Positions 25,923 to 34,978 are shown, numbered from the stretch's first letter. The stretch is 45,596 nt of DNA from a candidate division FCPU426 bacterium (GCA_003159495.1 PLPI01000141.1:5532-51127); one strand, 5' to 3'. Translations and numbers: made by a program. The notes: a model not told the origin generated them from the letters alone.

Positions 25923-28444
25923 AATAGTGTTTTTCCTCCCTTTTCAAGGTATTTTAATGTGGCAGGTATCATTATTACGGCTCCTGCTCCTGTGGTCAAC
26001 ATGGTGAATCCGACCAGCCCCCCGAATTGTACAAGCGGGACAAAATTCGAGAACAGCAGCACAAAAAATCCGGCCATTACGGCGAGAACATTGTACATTA
26101 TCGATCTTCCCCTGTGCATTATGGTCCTGTATATGGCCTCTCCAACATCCTTTTTGTCTCCCATTGCGGCCATTTCCTGCCTGTACTTGACTATGAAATG
26201 GATTGAATAGTCAATTCCTGTGCCTATCGCGAGAGATGCCACGATAGCCGTTGCCGCGTTAAGCGGTATGCCGACAATCCCCATAAACCCGAAATCCATA
26301 AGAAGAGCAACGAATATCGGCCACAACGCCACAATTGTCAGCCCCGTGCTCCTGAAATCAAGCATCATTATTATAAATACCGCAATAAAAGATATGATTA
26401 TGTCCTCTATCTCGCCGTGCACTATCAGATTATTGGCAAGTATATACATGGCGCCTGTTCCGCTTACTGATATTTTGATATTATTTTGCCCGGCAAAATC
26501 CCGGAAATATTCCTCCGTGTATTTCTGTATCTTTTCGAGCGACATGGTATTTGTCCTGTTTATGACAATGTCATAAGAAGCGCCGTCATGTTTTGGCGTC
26601 ACAAAATTATCCAGCGCGCCGGAGTAGAGCATCAGGTAGTCGTCGGCTTTTCTTGCGCTTTCAGGCAGTATATAGTCTTCCTCTTTTCCGCCGGACATTT
26701 CCTGGTTCATTTTTTTGAGGTAGTCGTTTATGCCCATGACGCGTTTCACCCTGGGGAACTTTTCCATTACATCTTTTTTATACGAGTCAACCTTTGCGAG
26801 TATTTCGGGGCGCAAAACCGAGGATCCGTCTTTTGACTCTATTACGAGGTCCATCTCCTGTGTTCCGTCAAATATACGGTTCATTCTGTCGTCATCCATG
26901 CGCACCGGCGCGTTCTTTTTAAAAAATTCCGCGTTATTCATCTCAACCTTCAGCATCGATATTCCCGCGACCGAAACAACGCAGATTATCAGGGAAATCA
27001 CCAGGAGCATATTGTAATTATACTGAACCATGTGATTGAACCACTTTAAAAACTTTAGTATTATCCCGCCCTGTTCCTCCTCGTCCGGGAAATTTACCTT
27101 CGGCCTCTTTATCTCAAGCAGCATTGACGGAAGAAGGTACATTACTATCACAAGGGCAAAAAATATCCCTATGCCTGTAAACAACCCGAAATTCCTCAGC
27201 GGCATGAATTTCGTGGACAGCAGGGCCAGAAAACCCGCCATTGCCGTCAGCGCCCCCGTAAATATCCCGACTCCGACGGTCGTGATATTCTTTTTAATGC
27301 TGTCCAGTTTGCCGGCTCCGTGTATAAGGAAATAATTGTTCATAAAGTGGATCCCGTATGCGCTTCCAAGGGCGGTCAGCACCACAGGCAAAATCGAACT
27401 TACGATATTCACCGGGATTCCGCAGTAGCCCATCAGCCCGTAGGTCCATACCACGCATACGGCAAGCCCGGTCATCGGATAAAATACGCCCTGAAAATTT
27501 TTAAATGACAAAAACAGCACAAGCGACACGGTAATGAGAACCAGCGGCATCAGGAAAGATATGTCATGCAGTATCGATTCCGTCATAAAATACGATATTA
27601 CAGGCTCCCCGGCAATACTCACTTTTATATCAGCGGGTTTGCCGGCGGCGGTTATTTTCTTTAATTCCCTGTAAACCGCGCTTCTTGTGTCAACGTCTTT
27701 TGACGACAGTTGAATAAGCAGCGAAGTAGATGTGTTGTCCCTTGAAACCAGCAGCCCTTTGTACATATCCCATGAATCAACCCTTTTTTTGACTTCCCCG
27801 ATATTTTTCGGATTTATAACTCCGTCATCCAGCAGTTTCATTACGCTGAATTTATTGCCCGTGCCTTTTATAAAATCGGAAGTGATTATGCTGTCCACTT
27901 TCTTCACCGGCGGGTGGTATGCGTCATATATGTTGGTAAAATTTGCACCCCTGCATGCTGAAACAATCTTATCGGCAAATTTAGCGTCCAGAAAAGCCTC
28001 GCCTGTCAGCCTTTCTTTGTTTGTAAGCAGGGCCTTTACATCATCCGGCCCCATTATAACCTGTTCATTGAGGGCGTTGACAAGTTCCCGACCCTCCCCG
28101 GCTGTAAGCCTGAGTTTTTTCGCGATATTTTCCGCCGGCATTGTTTTATTTATGTCAAGCACCGCGTTCTGGAGGTTTTTAACGTAATTAAAGACCTCCT
28201 CTTTGTAAATATTGTCCGACTCGACAGCGACAAATATAAGGTTCTTGTTGCCGAATATATCCTCGAACCTGTCGTAATTTTTTACCACAATATTATCCTT
28301 CGGCAGCATATTATGTATGTCGTTGTCAATCTGCAGCATGAAAATACCGGGAATAAAAGCCAGCGTTATTATTACAGCCGCCGCGATTACCATCCATGGT
28401 TTTTTAAATATTTCCAGCGTCTTTTCGAGCAATTTTTCAATCAT
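25919..28444 (-). CDS. MMPL/RND-superfamily exporter
   Basis: An 841-residue inner-membrane transporter. One N-terminal helix (about 17-35) is followed by a large periplasmic loop, five or six helices, a second helix (about 475-495), a second periplasmic loop and a closing bundle: the internally duplicated 12-TM RND layout. It belongs to the MMPL/SSD branch, as seen from ALGSAYGIHFMNNY and IGTGIDYSIHFIVKYR, the paired motifs with Gly/Asp in TM4 and TM10. These export lipids or hydrophobic molecules by proton motive force (family knowledge). GGAGA precedes the ATG. A candidate TetR operator (28466-28488) lies 22 bp upstream, and the LolA-like gene overlaps its stop. Confidence 0.92.
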   Translation of the reverse strand: MIEKLLEKTLEIFKKPWMVIAAAVIITLAFIPGIFMLQIDNDIHNMLPKDNIVVKNYDRFEDIFGNKNLIFVAVESDNIYKEEVFNYVKNLQNAVLDINKTMPAENIAKKLRLTAGEGRELVNALNEQVIMGPDDVKALLTNKERLTGEAFLDAKFADKIVSACRGANFTNIYDAYHPPVKKVDSIITSDFIKGTGNKFSVMKLLDDGVINPKNIGEVKKRVDSWDMYKGLLVSRDNTSTSLLIQLSSKDVDTRSAVYRELKKITAAGKPADIKVSIAGEPVISYFMTESILHDISFLMPLVLITVSLVLFLSFKNFQGVFYPMTGLAVCVVWTYGLMGYCGIPVNIVSSILPVVLTALGSAYGIHFMNNYFLIHGAGKLDSIKKNITTVGVGIFTGALTAMAGFLALLSTKFMPLRNFGLFTGIGIFFALVIVMYLLPSMLLEIKRPKVNFPDEEEQGGIILKFLKWFNHMVQYNYNMLLVISLIICVVSVAGISMLKVEMNNAEFFKKNAPVRMDDDRMNRIFDGTQEMDLVIESKDGSSVLRPEILAKVDSYKKDVMEKFPRVKRVMGINDYLKKMNQEMSGGKEEDYILPESARKADDYLMLYSGALDNFVTPKHDGASYDIVINRTNTMSLEKIQKYTEEYFRDFAGQNNIKISVSGTGAMYILANNLIVHGEIEDIIISFIAVFIIMMLDFRSTGLTIVALWPIFVALLMDFGFMGIVGIPLNAATAIVASLAIGTGIDYSIHFIVKYRQEMAAMGDKKDVGEAIYRTIMHRGRSIMYNVLAVMAGFFVLLFSNFVPLVQFGGLVGFTMLTTGAGAVIMIPATLKYLEKGGKTLL

Positions 28445-28465
28445 AATCTCTCCTTTTAGGTTTTT

Positions 28466-28488
28466 CGACTTTTTTAGTTTTTTGGTCG
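28466..28488 (-). promoter_or_regulatory. candidate TetR operator, site 1 (MMPL exporter)
   Basis: CGAC-N15-GTCG palindrome, 23 bp, whose inner edge is 22 bp from the MMPL start. It matches the half-site CGACYA found at sites 2 and 3 on one side and is degenerate on the other. No clear -35/-10 surrounds it. Confidence 0.5.
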
Positions 28489-28506
28489 TTTCCGGGACAA
28501 AAAAAA

Positions 28507-29076
28507 TTATCTTTTAAGCATCCCGTTAAAAAGCACTTTAAGCATGGCCCCGGTCTTTTTCTCCGCCGCGCCTTCCTCGTCAAGCGCCCAGGAATATTCC
28601 ATGCCCTTCATTGCGGTTACAAGCGTAAACGCCGTAAGCACCGGATCCTCAACGCTGAATATTCCGGCTGCTATGCCTTCCTTAATAATATCGGCTATCC
28701 GCGTTATCTCAAAATCATTATATTTTTCATGTACTTTGTTTACAAAACCGTAATATTCGATGTAATCTTCCCTGAATGTGGAGTAAAAGTTTGCGAATTT
28801 TCCAATTAATTTCATACGGGTTACAATATAGGCCTTTAATTTTTCATCCGCCCCTGCCGCAGACTCCACCGCCGATGTAATGCCGCCTTTTAAGGCCCTG
28901 ACTTCGCTGTTGACCACATCAAGAAATATCTCTTCCTTGGAAACATAATAATGATAGATGGTCCCTTTTCCTATCCTGGCCTCTTTTGCGATCTCGTCAA
29001 CCGTTGTCTTGCGCAGGCCGAATTTGGAAAAGAGCCTCTTTGCCACTTCAACTATTATTTTTTTCGTTTCCTTCAC
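28507..29076 (-). CDS. TetR/AcrR family regulator (1)
   Basis: A 189-residue DNA-binding repressor. The N-terminal helix-turn-helix is typical: FSKFGLRKTTVDEIAKEARIGKGTIYHYYVSKEEIF (about 17-52). The C-terminal ligand domain is variable. It is a clear paralogue of TetR regulator 2, encoded directly upstream, with near-identical recognition helices (IGKGTIYHY), so the pair should read similar operators. Located 62 bp upstream of the MMPL operon on the same strand, with its own promoter overlapping operator site 2. Probably represses itself and the exporter; inducer unknown. Confidence 0.92.
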   Translation of the reverse strand: MKETKKIIVEVAKRLFSKFGLRKTTVDEIAKEARIGKGTIYHYYVSKEEIFLDVVNSEVRALKGGITSAVESAAGADEKLKAYIVTRMKLIGKFANFYSTFREDYIEYYGFVNKVHEKYNDFEITRIADIIKEGIAAGIFSVEDPVLTAFTLVTAMKGMEYSWALDEEGAAEKKTGAMLKVLFNGMLKR

Positions 29077-29097
29077 ATTTCACCTTTTTGTACTTAT

Positions 29098-29140
29098 CGA
29101 CTATTTTTGTATTATAGTCGGTTTTTCCCATTTTTGTCAA
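29098..29140 (-). promoter_or_regulatory. promoter of TetR 1 with operator site 2 over the -10
   Basis: TTGACA (29135-29140), 18-bp spacer and TATAAT (29111-29116) on the minus strand. A 23-bp palindrome with perfect 7-bp arms, CGACTAT / ATAGTCG (29098-29120), covers the -10. Its edge is 22 bp from the TetR 1 start, the same distance as site 1 from MMPL. Confidence 0.75.
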
Positions 29141-29143
29141 GTA

Positions 29144-29713
29144 TTATCTTTTTCTTATTCCGTTTAAAACTATATTTAGAATCAGGCCGACCTTTTTTTC
29201 TATTTCTTCGGCTTTATCAATTCCCATCTGGTATTCCACGCCGAGAATGGACTGGACTATCACGAACGCGGTGTAGTCGGCGTCTTCAATCGCGAACATA
29301 CCGCGGCTTGCTCCTTCGTCCAGGAAACTTTTCATCATGGAAGTCTCGAATGCCCTGTATTTTTCATAAACTTTTTTTATGTACCCGTAATAATCCAAAT
29401 AATCGGTCTTAAACATTATGTAGAACCCCGACAGTTTTCCCATAAGTTTCAGCCTGGCGTGGATATAAGCCGCAATTTTTTTATCCGGCTCGGTCTCGAG
29501 CGAAACCACTTTTTCCAGTTCGGCCTTAGCCTCGGCAAAATCAATGTCGAGTATCACGCAGTAAAGCTCTTCTTTTGAGTCAAAGTAATGGTATATGGTC
29601 CCCTTTCCTATTTTTGCCTCTTTTGCGATATCGTCCATAGTCGTTTCAGTTACCCCTTTTTTGGCGAACATTTTCCTCGCCGTCCTTATTACAAGCTCTC
29701 TTGTCTCCTTCAT
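29144..29713 (-). CDS. TetR/AcrR family regulator (2)
   Basis: A 189-residue repressor, a paralogue of TetR 1 and of equal length. The HTH is FAKKGVTETTMDDIAKEAKIGKGTIYHYFDSKEELY. The ATG at 29713, preceded by AAGGAG at about 7 nt, is preferred over an upstream in-frame ATG at 29746, which would place coding sequence in the operator. First gene of the regulator/exporter cluster, divergent from aconitase with a 186-bp gap. Likely the autoregulated partner in a two-repressor circuit. Confidence 0.92.
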   Translation of the reverse strand: MKETRELVIRTARKMFAKKGVTETTMDDIAKEAKIGKGTIYHYFDSKEELYCVILDIDFAEAKAELEKVVSLETEPDKKIAAYIHARLKLMGKLSGFYIMFKTDYLDYYGYIKKVYEKYRAFETSMMKSFLDEGASRGMFAIEDADYTAFVIVQSILGVEYQMGIDKAEEIEKKVGLILNIVLNGIRKR

Positions 29714-29738
29714 TCCAGTCTCCTTGCCGTTTTTTTGT

Positions 29739-29782
29739 CCGACCAATTTTAAAATTTTAGTCGGTTAACCTGTTTTAGTCAA
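29739..29782 (-). promoter_or_regulatory. promoter of TetR 2 with operator site 3 over the -10
   Basis: TTGACT (29777-29782), 17-bp spacer and TAAAAT (29754-29759) on the minus strand. The imperfect palindrome CCGAC...GTCGG (29739-29764) covers the -10. The string ACCGACTA at the -10 edge is identical to that at the TetR 1 promoter. Confidence 0.65.
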
Positions 29783-29820
29783 GAAGTAATTTTCATGCGC
29801 ATACGGAGCGTGTGCCGGTA

Positions 29821-29843
29821 AAAAAGTATTTACTTTTTATAAT
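29821..29843 (+). promoter_or_regulatory. palindrome and -10 box upstream of aconitase
   Basis: AAAAAGTA / TACTTTTT palindrome with a 2-bp centre (29821-29838), running into a perfect TATAAT (29838-29843). No good -35 is seen, as expected of an activator- or repressor-controlled promoter. Confidence 0.4.
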
Positions 29844-29899
29844 TGTTGCCTTAATATTATAAGGTCAAAAATACATACTCAGCTTAAAGGAGAACAGCC

Positions 29900-31834
29900 A
29901 TGAAAGGAACGCTTACCGAGAAAATATTGAAAAAACACCTTGTCGACGGGAAACTTGCCCCGGGCGTTGAAATTTCCATAAAAATAGACCAGACCCTTAC
30001 CCAGGACGCCACCGGCACCATGGCATACCTTGAGTTTTTAAATTTCGGTCTTGAAAAAATAGCCACAAAATTGTCCGTGAGCTACGTCGACCACAATACC
30101 CTTCAGGCCGGTTTTGAGAACGCCGACGACCACCTTTTCCTCCAGTCAGTCGCTGAAAAATTCGGCATCTATTTTTCAAAGCCCGGCAACGGCATCTGCC
30201 ATCAGGTGCACTCGGAAAGGTTTGCGAAACCCGGGGACACGTTGATCGGCTCAGACAGCCATACCCCCACAGCGGGCGGAGTCGGCATGCTGGCAATAGG
30301 CGTCGGCGGCCTGGAAGTGGCCTCGGCCCTGGCCGGTTATCCTTATTCGCTCATATGCCCGGAAGTTATTGGAATCAAATTAAAGGGAAAACTCAAACCA
30401 TGGGTTTCTGCAAAGGATATCATACTCACCGTCTTAAAAAAATATACCGTCAAAGGCGGCGTAAACCGCGTATTTGAATATTTCGGCGACGGTGTAAAGG
30501 CACTCTCAGTTCCGGAACGTGCCACAATAACAAATATGGGGGCGGAACTCGGCGCCACCACCTCGATTTTTCCCTCGGACGCCGTTACACAGAAATTCCT
30601 AAAATCTTTTGGAAGGCTGAAGGATTACAGGGCTTTTTCAGCGGATAAAAAGGCGCAGTACAAAGAAATCTTTGAGATTGACCTTGCGAAACTCGAGCCC
30701 CTTGCCGCAGTTCCGCATTCTCCCGACGCGGTTAAAACCGTAAAAGAGCTCAAAGGAATTAAAGTCGGCCAGGTTATTATAGGAAGCTGTACAAATTCCT
30801 CTTATAAGGACCTTATGACTACGGCGCTCGCTCTTAAAGGAAAAACGGTCTCAAAAGATGTCTCGTTTGTTGTCGCGCCGGGTTCAAAGACCATCCTGAA
30901 CGCCATGATAAAAAACGGCGCTCTTTCATATTTCATAGAAGCAGGGGCAAGGATCGTAGAATCCGCATGCGGGCCGTGCATAGGAATGGGACAGGCGCCG
31001 GCTTCCGGTTCGGTTTCCGTCAGGACATTTAACCGCAATTTTCAGGGGCGCTCAGGCACCGCAAATGCCTCCATCTACCTTACAAGCGTAGAAACCGCTG
31101 TTGCCTGCGCAGTTTACGGCGAATTCACCGACCCGGCAAAGCTCGGCAAATACCCCGCTGTTGTATCTCCGTTAAAATTCCCCTCGGATGATTCGCTTGT
31201 CATAAAACCACTCCCGGCGGCACAGGCGAAAAAAGTAAAAATAGTAATGGGTCCGAATATAAAACCGCTTCCGGAGGGAAAACCGCTTGCGGACGCGCTA
31301 TCCGGAAAAGTTCTTATAAAAACCGGCGACAACATCACAACGGATGACATAATGCCTGCCGGCGCAAAAATACTGCCGCTTCGCTCAAATGTCCCGGAAA
31401 TATCAAAATATGTTTTTAACAAAATAGACGCGGGTTTTTATAACAGGGCGGTCAAGGAAAACGGCGGTTTTATCATAGGCGGGGATAATTACGGCCAGGG
31501 GTCGTCAAGGGAACACGCGGCGCTTGCGCCCATGCACCTCGGGGTCAAAGCGGTCATAACAAAATCTTTTGCCCGCATCCACAAGGCAAACCTGATTAAT
31601 TTCGGCCTTTTGCCGCTGTGCTTCACAAACCCGAAAGATTACGACAAAATAAACCCGGGCGACAGGCTCGAGCTGTTGGATGTGTCCGGATGCCTCAGGG
31701 CGGGAAAAAACATATTGATGAAAGTTAACGGCACCCTTGATATAAAGCTTTTCACCCAGCTCTCAGAACGCGAAAAAGATATAATAATGGAAGGCGGAAA
31801 GATAAATTATATAAGAAAAAACCTTAAAAAATAA
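29900..31834 (+). CDS. aconitate hydratase
   Basis: A 644-residue aconitase that isomerises citrate and isocitrate, linking the citrate synthase candidate to Icd encoded about 7 kb upstream. [4Fe-4S] ligands are C297 (GSCTNSS) and C357/C360 (CGPCIGMG). The active-site region SDSHTPTAGGVG and the C-terminal swivel domain with GDNYGQGSSREHAA are intact. At about 640 residues it is shorter than AcnA/AcnB and fits the compact bacterial aconitase/3-isopropylmalate-dehydratase-like class used as TCA aconitase in many anaerobes. AAAGGAG lies 7 nt before the ATG. It converges with the amidohydrolase gene, 10 bp between stops. Homoaconitase is an unlikely alternative. Confidence 0.9.
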   Translation: MKGTLTEKILKKHLVDGKLAPGVEISIKIDQTLTQDATGTMAYLEFLNFGLEKIATKLSVSYVDHNTLQAGFENADDHLFLQSVAEKFGIYFSKPGNGICHQVHSERFAKPGDTLIGSDSHTPTAGGVGMLAIGVGGLEVASALAGYPYSLICPEVIGIKLKGKLKPWVSAKDIILTVLKKYTVKGGVNRVFEYFGDGVKALSVPERATITNMGAELGATTSIFPSDAVTQKFLKSFGRLKDYRAFSADKKAQYKEIFEIDLAKLEPLAAVPHSPDAVKTVKELKGIKVGQVIIGSCTNSSYKDLMTTALALKGKTVSKDVSFVVAPGSKTILNAMIKNGALSYFIEAGARIVESACGPCIGMGQAPASGSVSVRTFNRNFQGRSGTANASIYLTSVETAVACAVYGEFTDPAKLGKYPAVVSPLKFPSDDSLVIKPLPAAQAKKVKIVMGPNIKPLPEGKPLADALSGKVLIKTGDNITTDDIMPAGAKILPLRSNVPEISKYVFNKIDAGFYNRAVKENGGFIIGGDNYGQGSSREHAALAPMHLGVKAVITKSFARIHKANLINFGLLPLCFTNPKDYDKINPGDRLELLDVSGCLRAGKNILMKVNGTLDIKLFTQLSEREKDIIMEGGKINYIRKNLKK

Positions 31835-31844
31835 CGGCCTGTTT

Positions 31845-32648
31845 TTATTTATTAAGAAGGTTTTCGGCGTTTTGGTACATAATTAATTCCAGTTCTTCCC
31901 TGGAGGCCGCGGCTTTTTCAACTTTGTCGGCGGTTTCTTTATATGTCTGCCATGGAAAATCCGTGCCGAAAAGCACCTTTTGCGCGCCGTGCGCCGCTAT
32001 GATTTCCTTTAAAAGCATGTCGTCCATTATAGTGCAGTAGGCAGTGTCAAACATGACATTTTTGGCGCAGAGGTATTTCATGGCGTCGTCCCACACCTGG
32101 AGCCCTCCCATATGCGCCACCACAAGCTTTAACCCGGGATAATCATCTATAACGCTCCTGAATATTGCCGGCTCCCCTTTTAAAGAGGCCCGGTCAAAAT
32201 TATTTTCAGTCCCGGCCCCGCCGTGTGCGACAACCATAAGGCGGTTATCCGAACAAAATTTATATACCTTTTTCATCCTCTCATCGTCGGGATAAAAATC
32301 CTGCTCCTGAGGGTGTATTTTTATTCCCATGAATCCCGCGCGTTTTATATCAAATAGCATATCCTCAAGGCCCGGGCTGGCCGGGTGTATGGCGGCAAAA
32401 CTTAAGACAGGGTTGTCCTTTGAATTATATTTTGCGGCCCTTATGTTCATTTCCGCCGCATCCCAGGGATTGGCCGCCACAGGCAGGTTTACCGAAAATG
32501 CCACGTTTGCTTCCTTCATCCAGCGCAAAACTCCGTCAAGCCCGCCGTCCGCGGTTTTCAGGACAAGGCCGCGGCCGACCAGATATTCCTCCGCGCCGTC
32601 GGCCCTTTTGCCGTTGTAGAAATGTGAGTGAAAGTCTATTATTTTCAT
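31845..32648 (-). CDS. amidohydrolase-family metal hydrolase
   Basis: A 267-residue TIM-barrel amidohydrolase of the Amidohydro_2 (ACMSD-like) type. Metal-site motifs are the N-terminal DFHSHF (His-x-His), HAHGG-like VVAHGGAG, VVAHMGG and the late Asp of LFGTDFPW. IKIHPQEQDF fits the loop that carries a conserved Lys or His. Substrate unknown; relatives hydrolyse or decarboxylate cyclic and aromatic carboxylates. It begins 9 bp after the diguanylate cyclase gene, with AAGGCGG just before the ATG, so the two are cotranscribed. No functional link between them is evident. Confidence 0.8.
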   Translation of the reverse strand: MKIIDFHSHFYNGKRADGAEEYLVGRGLVLKTADGGLDGVLRWMKEANVAFSVNLPVAANPWDAAEMNIRAAKYNSKDNPVLSFAAIHPASPGLEDMLFDIKRAGFMGIKIHPQEQDFYPDDERMKKVYKFCSDNRLMVVAHGGAGTENNFDRASLKGEPAIFRSVIDDYPGLKLVVAHMGGLQVWDDAMKYLCAKNVMFDTAYCTIMDDMLLKEIIAAHGAQKVLFGTDFPWQTYKETADKVEKAAASREELELIMYQNAENLLNK

Positions 32649-32657
32649 ATCCGCCTT

Positions 32658-33524
32658 TTAATTATATACCATAAATTTTAAGTTGTTCTTGCCGGACTTT
32701 TTTACTTCATACATAAGATTATCCGCAAGGCTTATCATTTCTTCTATATCCAGCGGGGGTTTTTCGAACGTAACAACCCCTGCGGAAAATGTTATCGGGC
32801 CATCCGAACCCGCTATTTCCCTGTCTACGGCTTCTTTAATGTGCGCCACAAAAGCCCCTGCGGACGCGGCCGGCAATTCCGGCAGAATAATCGCAAATTC
32901 ATCACCGCCAAGCCTGGCCACAGCATCGGTAAGCCTTATGGCCGAACGAATAATATTGACGAACTGAGTCAATACCCGGTCTCCCCTTTGATGTCCCAGT
33001 GTGTCGTTTATTTTCTTAAAATCATCAATGTCCAGATAAACCAGAGTAAGCGGTTTGTTGTATCTTGCAATCCTGCTCATCTCGATTTTCATATAATTAT
33101 AAAATGCCCTGACATTCGATGCTTTGGTGAGAAAATCCTCCTGGGCCAGCTGTTTTTGCATAAAAAGCTCTTTCTTAATAAGCACTATCATAATTACAAA
33201 AATAGAAAAAAAGATGATTCCCGCAAAAGCGTTCCAGTAAGGGATAAAACGGCTTTCCCTGCCTGCCACGCCGAGGATATCGGCTGAAAACAAGGCTGCT
33301 GAAGCTGCCGCGGATATTATTATTCCCGGTTTCAACCCGGCATACCATGCCGTAAGCCCGGCCGGGATAAGGTAAAATACCATGAAAGAAATATCGACGC
33401 CGGCCAGCCTGTCACTGAGCCAGTCAAGGTATCCAAGTCCTATCGAAAGGATGAAAGCGGCCGCAATGACCGCTAAAGGCAGTATCCTGCTTTTTGGCAG
33501 ATTGTCTGTTTTCAATACGGCCAT
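32658..33524 (-). CDS. membrane diguanylate cyclase (GGDEF)
   Basis: A 288-residue protein with about four N-terminal membrane helices (about 13-125) and a C-terminal GGDEF domain that makes c-di-GMP from two GTP. The active site RLGGDEF is intact. A product-inhibition I-site RLTD lies five residues before GGDEF. The N-terminal sensor-like region (FMVFYLIPAGLTAWYAGLKPG) is a paralogue of that in the second cyclase at 42298-43149. First gene of an operon with the amidohydrolase. The ligand of the membrane domain is unknown. No strong Shine-Dalgarno is seen. Confidence 0.92.
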   Translation of the reverse strand: MAVLKTDNLPKSRILPLAVIAAAFILSIGLGYLDWLSDRLAGVDISFMVFYLIPAGLTAWYAGLKPGIIISAAASAALFSADILGVAGRESRFIPYWNAFAGIIFFSIFVIMIVLIKKELFMQKQLAQEDFLTKASNVRAFYNYMKIEMSRIARYNKPLTLVYLDIDDFKKINDTLGHQRGDRVLTQFVNIIRSAIRLTDAVARLGGDEFAIILPELPAASAGAFVAHIKEAVDREIAGSDGPITFSAGVVTFEKPPLDIEEMISLADNLMYEVKKSGKNNLKFMVYN

Positions 33525-33626
33525 TTTCAGAGAACCCGGGACTTTGTGCCGTTTTTCACGGCCTTGCGTGCCGTACTGTCGTTCAACAATTTGAAATTAT
33601 CTGATTTTTTTTAAATGATTGTGAGC

Positions 33627-33648
33627 CGGGCATCTTGCGCGATGCCCG
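33627..33648 (-). terminator. hairpin after purA
   Basis: Perfect 8-bp stem CGGGCATC / GATGCCCG with a TTGCGC loop, about 50 bp after the purA stop. A T-rich but interrupted tail makes it a moderate terminator candidate. Confidence 0.4.
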
Positions 33649-33697
33649 TGATAAAAACAGGCTGTCTAAAACAGGAAAAATAATATTCATTGCGGTT

Positions 33698-34978
33698 TCA
33701 CCTCTTTAAAATCTGGTCCCTCTCGGGCCCAACCGATATGATGGATACCCTGACGCCCGTGTATTGCTCTATGTATTCAATATATGCTTTCGCCGCGGCC
33801 GGCAGCGATTTAAAATCCCTTATGGCCGTCAGATCGCTGTTCCAGCCTTTTAATGTCCTGTAAACCGGGGTGCACTTGTATAGTTCCCCGCCGTCGGAAA
33901 CAAAACCTGTAATTTTTTTCCCCTTATACATATAATGGGTGCATACCTTTATGGAAGAAAATATGGAAAGTACGTCTATCTTAGTCAGAAGAATATCGGA
34001 AAGCCCGTTGAGATCGCATACATATTTAAGGGCCACAAGGTCGAGCCAGCCGCACCTGCGAGGCCTGCCGGTTGTGGCGCCGTATTCCCCGCCCGCTTCC
34101 CTTGTTTTGGCGCCGTTCTTTTCATCCATCTCTGTCGGGAAAGGGCCGTTGCCGACCCTTGTCTGGTAAGCCTTTGTAATTCCCCATACCTTATTAATTA
34201 TCCTGTGCGAAACTCCCGCCCCGGTCATCACTCCGCCTATTGTCGGGTTGGAAGATGTCACAAAAGGGTAAGTTCCATAGTCGATGTCAAGCAGGGCGCC
34301 CTGCGCCCCCTCAAATAGAATCTTTTTCCCGGCGGATGCGAGTTCATTTATCAGCCCTGTCGTGTCAGCCATGAACGGCTTCAGCACGTCCGCGTATTTT
34401 TTTGTTTCACTGAGTATCCGGGCCGCAGTCATCGTTTTTACGCCATAAAAATTCTTCAGAAGAAAGTTTTTCTCGGAAAGGTTCTCGTCTATTTTTGCCT
34501 TAAGCACGGCCGGGTTGAACATATCCCTGAGCCTTATTCCTATCCTGACATATTTATCCGTATAGGCGGGCCCTATACCGCGTCCCGTGGTGCCGATTTT
34601 TTCACCGCCTTTTTTTGCCGACTCTTTTGCCTTATCAAGCATTTTATGGTAGGGCATAACTATAGACGCGTTCTCGCTTATTTTGAGGTTCTTCGGGGAG
34701 ACTTTTATCCCGCGCTCCCTCAACCCCTTTACTTCGCCGGCGAGCGCCTCCATGTCTATGACAACCCCGTGGCCGATGATATTAATTTTATTTTTGTGGA
34801 GTATTCCGGACGGCAGAAGGTGCATAACGTATTTTTCAGAGCCGACTATTACGGTATGTCCGGCGTTTGCCCCCCCCTGATAACGCACTATCACATCATA
34901 TTTCTCCGAGAATAAATCTACAATTTTTCCCTTCCCCTCATCGCCCCACTGGGCCCCGAGTATGACGTCTGCGGACAT
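33698..34978 (-). CDS. purA: adenylosuccinate synthetase
   Basis: A 426-residue enzyme that condenses IMP and aspartate with GTP to adenylosuccinate, the first committed step to AMP. The P-loop-like QWGDEGKGK is at the N-terminus, followed by NAGHT, GTTGRGIGPAY (IMP/Asp loop) and TRVGNGPFPTE. Length matches the family (about 430). The ATG at 34978 follows AGAGG at 7 nt and is chosen over an in-frame ATG at 34999. Monocistronic between a hairpin and its own promoter. Confidence 0.97.
   Translation of the reverse strand: MSADVILGAQWGDEGKGKIVDLFSEKYDVIVRYQGGANAGHTVIVGSEKYVMHLLPSGILHKNKINIIGHGVVIDMEALAGEVKGLRERGIKVSPKNLKISENASIVMPYHKMLDKAKESAKKGGEKIGTTGRGIGPAYTDKYVRIGIRLRDMFNPAVLKAKIDENLSEKNFLLKNFYGVKTMTAARILSETKKYADVLKPFMADTTGLINELASAGKKILFEGAQGALLDIDYGTYPFVTSSNPTIGGVMTGAGVSHRIINKVWGITKAYQTRVGNGPFPTEMDEKNGAKTREAGGEYGATTGRPRRCGWLDLVALKYVCDLNGLSDILLTKIDVLSIFSSIKVCTHYMYKGKKITGFVSDGGELYKCTPVYRTLKGWNSDLTAIRDFKSLPAAAKAYIEYIEQYTGVRVSIISVGPERDQILKR

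Noticed and set aside
29714-29746. Longer N-terminus of TetR 2
   Set aside because: Would overlap the predicted operator and promoter; the ATG at 29713 has AAGGAG and gives the same length as TetR 1.
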